A stretch of DNA of 64,000 bases from Notolepis coatsorum (taxonomy: Eukaryota; Chordata; Actinopteri; Aulopiformes; Paralepididae), in NCBI GenBank assembly GCA_963971535.1, contig OZ020594.1:118765127-118829126 (forward strand), read 5' to 3'. This document shows, in pieces, positions 11,285-21,675 of the stretch. The notes below the pieces were generated by a model. It made no database searches. It was not told the origin of the DNA and saw only the letters and a program-made list of their open reading frames with translations. A program made the translations under genes and the position numbers. Each line of letters opens with the position of its first letter. Positions within the stretch are counted from its first letter, which is position 1.

Positions 11285-11341
11285 TTTTTTTTTATCCACT
11301 TTTTCTCCCATCCCAATTTCGTATCGTCCAATTCAACCCTG
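11285..11341 (-). mobile_element. tRNA-SINE 3-prime end, truncated
   Basis: Inverted copy of the last part of the SINE at 39645-40099, including its A-rich tail and one copy of its target duplication (11271-11284). The SINE head is missing at this arm. Confidence 0.8.
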
Positions 11342-11344
11342 GAT

Positions 11345-11475
11345 GGGAGAGAATATATACATGCGGTGGGGAAGAGACGGTCTGTGAAAACTGTATTTAA
11401 CAGATTGCAGAATGGGTACAATACAGTACGGCTCAATACACACAATTGTTAAGGGGATGCAGACCAGAGAAAGAC
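11345..11475 (-). mobile_element. LINE-A 3-prime UTR fragment
   Basis: Minus-strand piece of the LINE-A 3-prime UTR (GTACCCATTCTGCAATCTG region), matching 33035-33170 in the right arm. It is followed by about 50 bp of single-copy sequence shared with 33004-33034. Confidence 0.8.
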
Positions 11476-11529
11476 GTTTGTCTTTAAGTCCTTCTGCAAT
11501 AATAACTCACTTGGTAAACATTTAGTTTA

Positions 11530-11675
11530 TGATGAATTGAAAATGGGGGACCCTGATGGAAACAAGACGAAAGTCTTTCTCAGGTCTGCATCCTCTTAAC
11601 AATTGTATGTATTGAGCTGTACTGTACTGTACCCATTCTGCAATCTGTTAATAAACTTTTCAATCAATCAATCAA
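11530..11675 (+). mobile_element. LINE-B tail, solo insertion
   Basis: Plus-strand 3-prime terminal 145 bp of the LINE family, ending in (ATCA)n. It is absent from the corresponding place in the right arm, where GTGCTAACT runs on unbroken. A 3-bp AAC flank may be the target duplication. Confidence 0.85.
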
Positions 11676-12009
11676 TCAGTTAGCACTTTAGCTCCATGGC
11701 TTGGGCCTACACATAGCTAACAACCACAACACCAAAAACGTACCTTATTGGCTGCTGCAATAAGAGAGGACATTATGGGGACTGTATCATCTTCTTGACC
11801 TTGTAACAATGACAATAAAGATCATTCTATTCTATTCTATTGATCTTAGGAACTCTTTACAAGAAGAAGTGAAACTATCTCTTAAATCCGCGGAGATTTT
11901 GACACGCGTGCGTCGGCATAAAACGTCCCCGGACACTGTGGGCTTCAACATGAGTTCCGCCATTAAACTAGCAGCATTTAAGTAAATCAAAGCCTGTGTA
12001 AGCACTGAA
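11676..12009 (-). repeat. Low-copy segment shared by both arms (matches 28316-28740)
   Basis: No coding signal. It includes a small LINE/SINE tail near 11800-11850 (AATGACAATAAAGATCATTC followed by TATTC repeats). The right-arm copy has a 49-bp extra segment and a duplicated 27-bp stretch that this copy lacks. Confidence 0.75.
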
Positions 12010-12064
12010 TGAATGAATGAATAAATGAATGAAAACTTTATTTAACAGATTGCAGAATGGGTAC
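12010..12064 (-). mobile_element. LINE tail, part 1 (split by an LTR element; part 2 at 17619-17745)
   Basis: A minus-strand LINE 3-prime tail with a (TGAA)n end is cut at GGTAC and resumes at GGTAC after the LTR element. The intact equivalent is at about 28060-28190 in the right arm. Confidence 0.9.
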
Positions 12065-12240
12065 TAGAGAATATCTAGACAGCGCCTCTATAACAGACTG
12101 TCCTGCACAGTAGCGCAGCGACCGGAACAGGAAGTTGAGACGCTACTTGTAAATACACCTGCAGTCGTCCGAGACTTATTTGTATATTGTTTTCTTCTTT
12201 ATTAAACTGGATGGAACAAATGGAATATCGTTCTTATTTA
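12065..12240 (+). repeat. 5-prime LTR of the Gypsy element
   Basis: 176 bp starting TAGAGAATATCTAGAC and ending GTTCTTATTTA. No standard tRNA primer site follows directly that I can recognise. Confidence 0.92.
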
Positions 12241-12576
12241 TATACAAATATCTGGATGTAGTCCAACGGATATGATCAGTGGACTGTGGATCAGAGGAGG
12301 ACGACGAGGTGCGCAAACAGACCGGAGAAAGTCGGATAGTCGACGGAGCCGTCGGCAAACAACACGGCACCTTGTCGACTTAAAGGACCAGGACACTGTT
12401 AACGTCGACAATTGGTATGGATTTTTTTTTGCTTTCATTGGATTATAGTGGACTTTTATTATTAGTTCCAACGGAAGATGCCAAAAGGGATTATTTTTTT
12501 GGAGCTACAGCTGTAGTCTGAAGTAATTTTTATACATTGGAAGCAAGCTATTAATTATTCATCCAAATAACTGACA

Positions 12577-15500
12577 ATGGTGCTTATAAATGCAGAGTGC
12601 CCTATTGAGGATTGTGACTATGTAGCTGAGCATGTAGCGGCGGCCGTGGTGGCGGCCATGTTAAGTGTACACGCCACTATACATGTCGCAGGCGCAGCCC
12701 CCTGGGCGCCGGGCGCAAATGCTAAAATGGAGAAGCTAAAGCGTCCCTCCATAGCACTGGCCGGAACGGGCGAGGCCTGGTCATACTTCGTAACCCGCTG
12801 GGGTGAGTATAAAACAGGCACTAAGCTGGTCGGGCCCGACATAGTTTCACAGCTACTGGAGTGCTGCGAGGAGGATCTGAGGAAGGACCTCACACGCGCG
12901 GCAGGCAGGAGCCTAGCGGGCAACGACGAGGAGGACGTCCTCGCTGCCATGAAGGCACTCGCCGTTCGCGCAGAGAACACCATGGTAGCTCGGGCAGCCC
13001 TGTCTAACATGCGGCAGGGTTATGAAGAGCCCATCCGGTCGTTCCACGCCCGCATCAAGGGGCAGGCGGACACGTGCAAGTACCAGATGAAATGCACTAG
13101 GACAGGGTGCGACCAAGTCAACGACTTCACGGAAGAGATCCTACGTGACGTGATTGCCCGTGGCATTGCAGATTCGGAAATACAGCTCGACCTGCTCGGT
13201 GAGAAGAACCAGAACATGCCACTAAAGGACATGATCGAGTATATCGAGGCTAAGGAGTCTGGAAAGCGCTCGGCATCGCGCCTGCTTGACCCTCAGAGCG
13301 CGGACACGGTCAGCAGTTCGTACAGGCGGGTGAGACAACAGGACACCCGCGCCAGAGGAGGAGCCAGGCTAGAGAAACCAAAGGCCAAGCCCGAAGGGGT
13401 ATGCATCCACTGCGGCGAGGTGGGCCACGGCAAAACACCCCAGTGGCACGCCAGACGTGCCGAGTGCCCAGCATACGGTAAAAAGTGTCGGAAGTGTGGC
13501 CGCCAGAATCACCTCGAGAGGGCCTGCCTGGGTGGCCGATCGACTAGGCCCCCACCCGGAGAGACAGACTGGACGTGTGACGAGCAGACAGCAGCATTCG
13601 TTGAGCTATGCACAATCAGCACAGATGGCGAGTTACGCACGCTTCCCCTCGCTCACCACCTGTACGATGATATGTGCGACAAGTGGATGAAGCGTGCGTC
13701 CAGCCCGCAGCCATACGTCAACCTCACTCTCACCACCGAGCACGAGGATTACAAGGCTCTGGGTTTTGACCTCCTAAAACGCACCCGTGCAGTATCCCTG
13801 CCTGCTATGGCCGATACGGGATGCCAAAGCTGCCTGATCGGCATTAAAGTCGCTCAACAAATGGGCCTAAGCACAGAGGACCTCATCCCCGTATCCATGA
13901 CCATGAAAGCTGCGAACAATAAGGGAATTCGGATCCTCGGAGCTGCGGTAGTCAGATTCGCCGGCAACAGTGGTGACGCTCGAAGGTTGGAGACACGCCA
14001 AATCGCGTATGTGACAGACACCTCAGACCGCATATTTCTCTCCCGCGCAGCCTGCGTGGACCTGGGAATGATCTCCGCCCAGTTCCCAACACTCGGGGAG
14101 GTGAATCTGGCGACATCAGAAGTATGTGACTGCCCGCGGCGTGCGGAGCCGCCGACCAGGCCAACCACACTCCCCATGTTGGCGATCGAGGCTAACAGGA
14201 AGGCGTTACGGAGACACTTGTTAGAACTGTACGCTCAGAGCACATTTAACACATGCCCCCACCAGACATTACCGAAAATGACCGGCCCACCACTCCGCCT
14301 CATGCTTAATGAGGATGCGACACCGGTTGCCTGTCACACCCCCATCCCCGTGGCCCTACACTGGCAAGAGGAGGTAAAGGCAGGCCTCGACCAGGACGTC
14401 CGCCTCGGCGTGTTGGAGGAAGTACCAATCGGTACACCGGTGACGTGGTGTCATCGCATGGTGATCTGCGCGAAGAAGACAGGCAAACCGCGACGCACTG
14501 TCGACTTCCAGGCCCTGAACAAGTATGCACTCCGCGAGACCCACCACACCCAATCTCCATTCCACCAAGCGAGATGTGTGCCTAACGGGAAACTCAAGAC
14601 TGTGTTCGATGCCTGGAATGGTTACCACAGCGTCCCATTACACAAGGACGATCGCCACAAGACGACGTTCATAACCCCATGGGGCCGCTACCGGTACCTG
14701 TCGGCCCCGCAGGGGTACATGGCATCGGGGGATGGTTACTCGCGACGGTATGACGAGGTTGTCGCGGACATAGGCAACAAAACTAAGTGCATAGACGACA
14801 CGCTACTATGGTCAGATACGATTGAGGAGAGCTACTTCCAGGCGGTCCAGTGGCTGGACATATGCGGCCGGAATGGAATAGTCCTCAACCCGGAGAAGTT
14901 CATTTTTAGCGCACCCACGGTGGACTTCGCTGGCTTTACAATCACCATGACTGATGTGCGACGTGCAGTCGCTACCTGGAGGCGATACACGACTTCCCAC
15001 AACCACGTAATGTCACGGACATCAGGTCGTGGTTCGGGCTGGTCAACCAGGTGGCCTACGCCTTCAGTATGGCCAAGCGTATGCAGCCATTCCGGAAGCT
15101 CCTGAAGAGTGGAGAACGCTTCGAGTGGTCCGCGGAGTTGGAAGACATATTCCGTGAGTCAAAGGATGTGATCATCGAAGAAATTGAGCGTGGTGTCCGC
15201 ATTTTTGACAAAACCAGGCCAACATGTATCGCCACGGACTGGTCAAAGGAGGGCATTGGATTCTGGTTATTCCAGAAACATTGCCGATGTATGCCAGTCA
15301 GACCCTTCTGCTGCACTGATGGGTGGAAGATAACCCTGGTTGGCAGCAGATTCACGCATGCGGCGGAGTCCAGGTACGCGCCCATAGAGGGCGAGGCTCT
15401 TGCGGTCGCGGACGCATTGGACAAGGCACGCTACTTTGTGTTGGGATGCGAGGACTTGATTGTAGCTGTAGACCATAAGCCGCTGCTGAGACTCCTTGCA

Positions 15501-17309
15501 GACAGGGCGCTCGATGACATACCAAACCCACGCCTACGGAACCTCAAGGAGAAGACCTTGCGTTATCGTTTCCGCATCGTGCATGTCCCGGGCATGAGGA
15601 ACAAGGCGGCGGACGCCATGTCACGTAGGCCGGTTGGCACCACACGGCCATCACTTATGGACCTTCCAGATGACAACGCCCACCTCCCACCCAGCACGCA
15701 CACTGATGTACTGTCCTTCCTACGCCAGACCGAGCCAGGGAATGACGACGACACTGAGGAGGATGACCTGGCATGGTGTGCTGCGGGCCTTGAATCATTG
15801 CGGTCAGTGACATGGGATCGTGTCAGGGAGGCCACCAGCAGCGATGGTGAGATGCGCACCCTGGAGGAAATGGCGACGGACGGCATCCCCGACTCAAAAT
15901 TCGAGATGCCGACGACGATCCGTGACTTCCACCAGTACCGTGAGAACATCACATCAACTGATGGGGTGGTCTTGTACAAGGACAGGGTGATTATACCACT
16001 CTCTCTCCACAGAGAAGTGCTGAGCGCCCTACACGCTGCCCACCAGGGTGTATCGATGATGACCGCCCGCGCAGAATCCTCTGTGTTCTGGCCAGGCATG
16101 TCGGCTGACATCAGCGCCACTCGGAGGAACTGCGAGCACTGCCACCGGATGGCACCTTCACAGCCTGGAGCGCCGCCAACCCCGCCGATCCCAGTTGTTT
16201 ACCCTTTTCAGGCGGTGTGTTCGGACTTCTTCATGCACAGGGGCGTGCACTACCTCGTGACGGTGGACCGGTACTCAAACTGGCCGATCATCTCGAAGGC
16301 GACGGGGGGCGCCGCCGGCCTCATAAATCACCTACGTCGGGCCTTCGTGACGTACGGGACGCCAGAAGAGCTCACATCAGACGGGGGCCCAGAGTTCACC
16401 TCCACCGAGACCAGGTCATTTCTATACAGATGGGGCGTACACCACCGCCTCTCATCTGTGGCCTTCCCCCACAGCAACTGCCGCGCTGAGATTGGGGTAA
16501 AGACAATGAAACGCCTTATCACTGACAACACCGGCCCAAAGGGGGAGCTTGACACAGATGCTGTGCAGAGAGCGATCCTGCAATATCGTAACACACCTGA
16601 CCCTGACACGAAAATATCTCCGGCAATGTGTGTCTTCGGCCGCCCGATACGTGACTTCATCCCGGTTGTACCTGGGAAGTACAGACCACACGAGACCTGG
16701 CGTGAGACACTGACGGCAAGGGAGGAGGCTCTCCGCAAACGCCACATCCGCACAGCGGATGCCTGGGCAGAGCACACAAAACGCCTCCCGCCACTCATGG
16801 TAGGGGACATGGTCCGTGTACAGAACCAGACAGGGCCCTACCCCAACAAATGGGACAGGACTGGCAGTGTTGTGGAGGTACGCCAGCATGACCAATACGT
16901 GGTCAAGGTCGACGGCTCGGGCAGAGTCACACTTCGGAACAGGAGGTTCCTGCGCAGGTTCAGCCCTGTTCGCAACAACCTTCCACCTCCTCGATCAATT
17001 TACGACAACCTGGCGACCCGTGTCACCGTACCACCAGCACTCGTTGTCACACCACGTCTGCCTGACCCCAACTGCGACCTTGTGTCCCCCACATCGCCAC
17101 CGGTACTCACGTTGGCGAGCCAACCCCGGCGCGGGACGCCGCCTGCTTCGCACACGGTCCTTCAGGCGTCACCACCGGCCCCTTTGGACCCGGGAGCCGA
17201 TCCCCCACCGGGGCCCACTGTGTCGTCCCCTGCACCTAGGGCGGACATACGCCGATCCACCAGGGCGACCAGAGTGCCTGCCTGGCACAGGGACTATTCC
17301 ATGGGCTAG
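12577..17309 (+). other. Gypsy gag-pol coding region (fossil)
   Basis: The coding part of the Gypsy element: gag, protease, RT, RNase H and integrase in Ty3/Gypsy order. It is GC-rich compared with the surrounding LINE sequence, which suits a recently arrived element. The clade was not resolved; the CIDD variant of the RT box is uncommon among vertebrate Gypsy families. Confidence 0.9.
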
Positions 17310-17442
17310 TCACATAATGGACACATGATTTATAGTCACATAGCCTGGGTGTGGGTTATACAGGTATTTGTCCACGTTTTTGTGTGTTTGTTTATTATTA
17401 TTTCTCAGCCTTTACACAGTATGTTAAAGACTCTGGGGGAGA

Positions 17443-17618
17443 TAGAGAATATCTAGACAGCGCCTCTATAACAGACGGTCCTGCACAGTAGCGCAGCGAC
17501 CGGAACAGGAAGTTGAGACGCTACTTGTAAATACACCTGCAGTCGTCCGAGACTTATTTGTATATTGTTTTCTTCTTTATTAAACTGGATGGAACAAATG
17601 GAATATCGTTCTTATTTA
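17443..17618 (+). repeat. 3-prime LTR of the Gypsy element
   Basis: 176-bp partner of 12065-12240, one difference by eye. A purine-rich stretch (GGGGGAGA) lies directly upstream, as expected of a polypurine tract. Confidence 0.92.
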
Positions 17619-17745
17619 GGTACAATACAGTACGGCTCAATGCACACAATTGTTAAGGGGATGCAGACCAGAGAAAGACTTTTGTCTTGTTTACATCAGG
17701 GTCCCCCATTTTCAATTCATATAGTCTACTCTAGTAGATAGAGGG

Positions 17746-18240
17746 GGGTATCATGCACCCCCCGGAAATATAATTCTAACCAGACTTTCTAGAATGGAAA
17801 AAAGGTGAAAAAAATGATAGGCTATGTTAACAAGTTGTTAGAGTGTCCCATGTATCATTTATATGCAAATTAAGGACGCAATTATCAAAAAATCGCAAAA
17901 AAAACTGTTTCATGATTCTCAGCCAATATTGCAGATAACTGAACAGATTAGGTGTCTAGACCCATGTTTTGAGGGTCAAAGATCACAATAACACTATCCC
18001 TAGAGTGATCACATGTTTCTATGTAAGTAGCCTATGCAAATCTGTGCCATCAATACAAAATAATCACATGTTTACTAATTAGTTGAGTAGGAAAGCGGAT
18101 ACTATCATGCACCCCCTGGAAATATATTCTTAACCAGTGTTTCTAGATAGGAAAAAATGTGTAGAAAATGATAGGCTATGTTAAAAGGTCTGTCAGAGTA
18201 CAGGATACAGCGGTTCCGGATGCGTCTCATGAGATACTCT
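17746..18240 (-). repeat. Low-copy segment with internal duplicate (matches 27530-28050)
   Basis: Non-coding. Two diverged direct repeats of about 110 bp lie inside (about 17747-17860 and 18103-18210), both starting at TATCATGCACCCCC and running through ATGATAGGCTATGTTAA. The copy in the other arm is inverted and close to identical. Confidence 0.75.
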
Positions 18241-18257
18241 TACTTCGTCACTCACGT

Positions 18258-18715
18258 GAATGAATGAATGAATGAATGAATGAATGAATGAATGAATGAA
18301 TGAATGAATGAATGAATGAATGAATGAATGAATGAATGAATGAATGAAAACTTTATTAACAGATTGCAGAATGGGTACAATACAGTATGGCTCAATACAT
18401 ACAATTGTTAAGGGGATTCAGACCTGAGAAAGACGTTTGTCTTATTTCCATCAGGGTCCCCCATTTTCAATTCATATAGACATTTATGACATACACAACA
18501 TACATGACATTTATGGCATAGGGACATATAGGTATTTGGTACTGATACATTTGTGACATAAGCGGTATTCAAATATACAGTACTGTTACCCCTAGATCCT
18601 GACAGAGTATATACATATGATGGGGAGGGGACTGTACATTAGGAGGGGGTGGGTGGGTGGGAGGGAAATATACATACGGCGGGGAGGGAATATATACATA
18701 CGGTGGGGAGGAGAC
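18258..18715 (-). mobile_element. LINE-A 3-prime UTR fragment with (TGAA)n tail
   Basis: Starts as about 22 TGAA units (the complement of the ATTC tail), then the complete conserved tail and about 250 bp of LINE-A 3-prime UTR. It matches 27070-27520 inverted. Confidence 0.9.
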
Positions 18716-18819
18716 TGTCTATTAGGAGGTAAGTAGCAGCTACTTACATGATCTCAGAGAACAGCTGGGCAACGACAGCGTGTGCACACAGGTTGTGCAA
18801 TACTGCAGCAGACTAGAAG

Positions 18820-19524
18820 GGCCGGTGGCGTGTGTGCCTTCTACAACGCTGTTCCAGTTCCGCGTTGCCGTTTTGCGCTCTGATTGGCCGAGCGTGCGCA
18901 TGCGCATGAGCAGCGACAAGCCCCTCAGCCAGGCAGCAATACTAAGCTCCAGTTAACCTAATTTATACCGTAAGCAATCATTAAAAAAATATACCGTTCA
19001 CTGGAATATGTTGTTTCTTTACACATATGTTGGATTATGTAATTGGTTTGTCATGACAAACCAATAAAAAATCGTGCGACTCGGGCTTCATTGCCGCCTT
19101 TGCGGCTGCGTTGCGGGTCCACGACCCTCCGTGCTGCGATAAGGCTTTCGAGCGGCATCGCTGAGCTCGCCATGGTGTCCGCTGGACGAAGCCAGAGACG
19201 GTCTTATTATGGGGCTTATGCCGAGAAGCAGTACAACACAACAGTGAACACATAGTTGCAATGCATCTGTCAGTCGTACTTAACTATGTTACTGTTGTGG
19301 CATAAGCCCCATAATACTCTCCCCGCTGTTGAAAGCCGGAGCACGGAGGGGCGTTGATGAGCGCAGCGATGCCGCTCGCGGCGCCTACTCTCCGGCTGGC
19401 AAAAGCCTTATCGCAGCACAGCGGAGGGGCTTGTCGCGGCTCATGCGCGCGCTCGGCCAATCAGAGCGCAAAACGGCAATGCGGAACTGGAACAGCGTTG
19501 TGGAAGGCATACACGCGGGCCGGC
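18820..19524. mobile_element. GC-rich inverted-repeat (foldback) element
   Basis: Outer arms of about 105 bp (18820-18926 and 19414-19524) are near-perfect inverted copies, with GTTCCAGTTCCGC and CTCTGATTGGCC motifs. Inner inverted segments (GGCATAAGCCCCATAATA at 19204-19222 and 19299-19316) give a second stem. A perfect palindrome ATTGGTTTGTCATGACAAAC lies near 19041. It encodes nothing. Related single arms occur at 19665-19740 and 45608-46877, so this is a repeat family. Confidence 0.7.
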
Positions 19525-19561
19525 GAGGCACTACTGGGCGGAGCGCACCGTGCTGAGTGTG

Positions 19562-19650
19562 TATGATGGACTTCTACTGAGAGGCACGAGATCCCCTCCA
19601 CAATGAGAAACAGTGTATTGGAAAAGATACACAAGGGCCACCAGGGGGTG
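19562..19650 (+). mobile_element. Ty3/Gypsy integrase-region fossil scrap
   Basis: A short stretch reads like the start of a Mag-type integrase zinc finger (KIHKGHQG..KC), comparable to the HDGHQGITKC segment of the element at 21437-26495. It is small, isolated and broken. Confidence 0.45.
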
Positions 19651-19664
19651 GTCAAGTGCGGAGA

Positions 19665-19740
19665 CCGGGCGGCGTGTATGCTTTTACCAACGCGTTTGTG
19701 TTTCCAGGTTCCCGTTTTGCACTCTGATTGGCCACTGACC
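19665..19740 (+). repeat. Single arm of the foldback family
   Basis: TTTTACCAACGCG..TTTCC..GTTCCCGTTTTGC..CTCTGATTGGCCACTGACC, similar to the arms at 45608 and 46800-46877. No partner arm lies nearby. Confidence 0.6.
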
Positions 19741-19904
19741 TACATGCGTACGCCCCCCTCGCTATCGCCGCTGGGGCGTGAGATATGAAGACAGATTTAA
19801 CTGGGTATACGAAGGAAGTACCATACGAGCCGCAAATTGAACATGCAGTGAGTCTGCGACAACAACCCAATAATAAACACTCGAAACAGCTATTACCAGA
19901 CAAT

Positions 19905-20637
19905 TACAACCTGCCCACTTTGACAACCTAGGATGGCTTAGAGTAGACGACAGAGTACAGCCACTTGCAATGGGCCTGGTCTACAAGATACACTACACAA
20001 CCAAGGTACCCATGTATGTTTCACAATTATGCCACATCAATGTGGAACGCCCTACCCAAAGCTGTAAAGGAATGTGAATCACTACCCACTTTCAAAAACA
20101 CTCTCAAAAAACACCTACGGGAGACTGCAATTCGAAACTGGCCCCTGTAAATGTCCTAACACAACCCCCTCCAATGTACAGTAAAAATTACCAAGTATGG
20201 TCTTGTCAATATTCCAATGTACAGTTTTGCTTGTACAGTTGTACAGTGTCCCCCACCCACCCCTCCTACCCAACCTCCCCCCCCCCCCCCACCCAACCAC
20301 CTCCAATGTACAGTACCCCCCCCCCCCCCACCTACCCAACCTCCTCCAATGTACAGTTTCTACGTCAAATGTATATACTTTTTCTCTGGACACTTTTTGT
20401 ATCACAAACAGTACTGTATTTTTCAAATCTGGTATGTCATAAATGTATAGATGTAGCAGTACTGTCTATCTGTATGTCATATATGTTATGATGAATTGAA
20501 AATGGGGGACCCTGATGTAAACAAGACGAAAGTCTTTCTCTGGTCTGCATCCCCTTAACAATTGTATGTATTGAGCTGTACTGTACTGTACCCATTCTGC
20601 AATCTGTTAATAAAGTTTTCAATCAATCAATCAATCA
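19905..20637 (+). mobile_element. LINE-B copy, 5-prime truncated
   Basis: Carries the end of the ORF2 C-terminus (as in HFANLGWLRVDDRVQ of LINE-A, with a short internal deletion), stops at about 20150, then a C-rich 3-prime UTR with repeated CCAATGTACAG and an (ATCA)n tail. Its 3-prime UTR differs from LINE-A, defining a second subfamily. Confidence 0.85.
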
Positions 20638-20799
20638 GTGGTGCCTGCTTCAAATGTCACGTATTATAGGCTATAAGCCCGTGTAGATCTATTCGGAATA
20701 ATAAACATATACGCCCCTCTAGCAAAACATGACACAATGTTATCCTATCTCCGATAGAGCGGCTGGTCACAGAGACGCGAGTTGAACGAACACATCGGG

Positions 20800-20920
20800 A
20801 GGAGAATGAATGAATGAATGAACCTGATGTAAACAAGACAAAAGTCTTTCTCTGGTCTGCATCCCCTTAACAATTGTGTGTATTGAGCTGTACTGTATTG
20901 TACCCATTCTGCAATCTGTT
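20800..20920 (+). mobile_element. LINE tail fragment, cut at both ends
   Basis: (TGAA)n followed by the conserved tail core from CCTGATGTAAACAAGAC to CAATCTGTT, without the terminal repeat. Confidence 0.75.
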
Positions 20921-21436
20921 TGTGGCCAGCTGGGGGTATTGTGGGTGTGGCTCTGGCGTCAGCGTATATTTCAGCCTGACCGGATGGCGGCTGGAACAAA
21001 CACTTCCTAGTTGGGTGCGGGCGGCGATAGCAGCAAACATTTCCCCACACCTGGTTCCCCTGTTACAGGACGAGAGAGAGTGTCGAGTGTAGGTACTCGA
21101 GTGACAGTGTCCTGGTGAGTAACTTAACTATAGTATAAAGCGGAGCTTGCTTGCATTATCATGTGGCTAGGTTGATGTGCACTGTTTAGGTGTTTATACC
21201 GTGTATGGTCTTCCTTAGGGAACGACAGATAGTGAACGGTGAAGAGGCGAGGCGTTGTGCTCACGCCTGGCGATACAAAGGTATCGCTCACTTCTTTGGT
21301 TTATGAGTTGCACACATGCATATTACACACACAGACTGTTTAGGATAAATAGTAATACAGACGACCTGTCCTGATTTCCCTCAGGCTGGGGAAATAGATG
21401 TACCGTTGCGGGCGGCCCGGGTGTGTGCTGTGTGTG
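20921..21436. other. Left flank of the Mag-type insertion; no gene recognised
   Basis: Moderately GC-rich and promoter-like. A splice-donor-like sequence (CCTG|GTGAGTAA) lies near 21114. The continuation after the LTR element (26496-27010) has an AATAAA near 26579 and 26985. It could be part of an older transcribed unit or element that the LTR retrotransposon split, but nothing is recognisable. Confidence 0.4.
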
Positions 21437-21650
21437 TGTCATGTGAATGAATGTACTGGAAGTACAATTGTGTGTGTGTCTCTAAGACCAGACCATATTA
21501 GGCGCTCATGCGCCGGAAGTAGTTAATTCCATGTATGCTACCGAAACAACGCTGTGTGGAAGTGTCTACGAGAAGGATAATAAACACCACAACCTATGGA
21601 GTTAAAGCAAGTCGTCAAGAGTGTTTATTATATCGGTCATAACTTGAACA
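21437..21650 (+). repeat. 5-prime LTR of the Mag-type element
   Basis: Starts TGTCATGTGAATG, ends CATAACTTGAACA, and includes an AATAAA near 21580. Confidence 0.95.
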
Positions 21651-21675
21651 TGGTGTCAGAAGTAAACCAGTGAAG

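Larger units (their letters stand above)
12065..17618 (+). mobile_element. Ty3/Gypsy LTR retrotransposon, full length
   Basis: A 5554-bp element with two 176-bp LTRs and the 5-bp target duplication GGTAC (12060-12064, 17619-17623). Parts in order: gag with a CCHC-type knuckle near 13.4 kb, aspartic protease (DTGCQSC) near 13.8 kb, reverse transcriptase about 14.4-14.95 kb (catalytic box CIDD), RNase H about 15.2-15.6 kb, and an integrase with HHCC zinc finger and DDE core about 16.0-16.9 kb. No envelope was seen. The LTRs differ at one position by eye, so insertion was recent. It is near whole, with about one interruption of the coding frame. LTR ends are TA...TA rather than the usual TG...CA. 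The empty site survives in the right arm. Confidence 0.95.
9225..18715. repeat. Large imperfect inverted repeat, left arm
   Basis: Read on the minus strand, this interval matches segments of 27070-40612 in the same order: 18715-18258 with 27070-27520; 18240-17746 with 27530-28050; the LINE tail split by the LTR element with 28060-28190; 12009-11676 with 28316-28740; 11529-11345 with 33004-33170; 11341-9225 with 40046-40612. Gaps correspond to insertions in one arm or deletions in the other. The spacer is about 8.4 kb. Confidence 0.8.

Noticed and set aside
20174-20491. Overlapping open frames rich in proline near C-runs
   Set aside because: They are the translation of poly-C stretches in a LINE-B 3-prime UTR.
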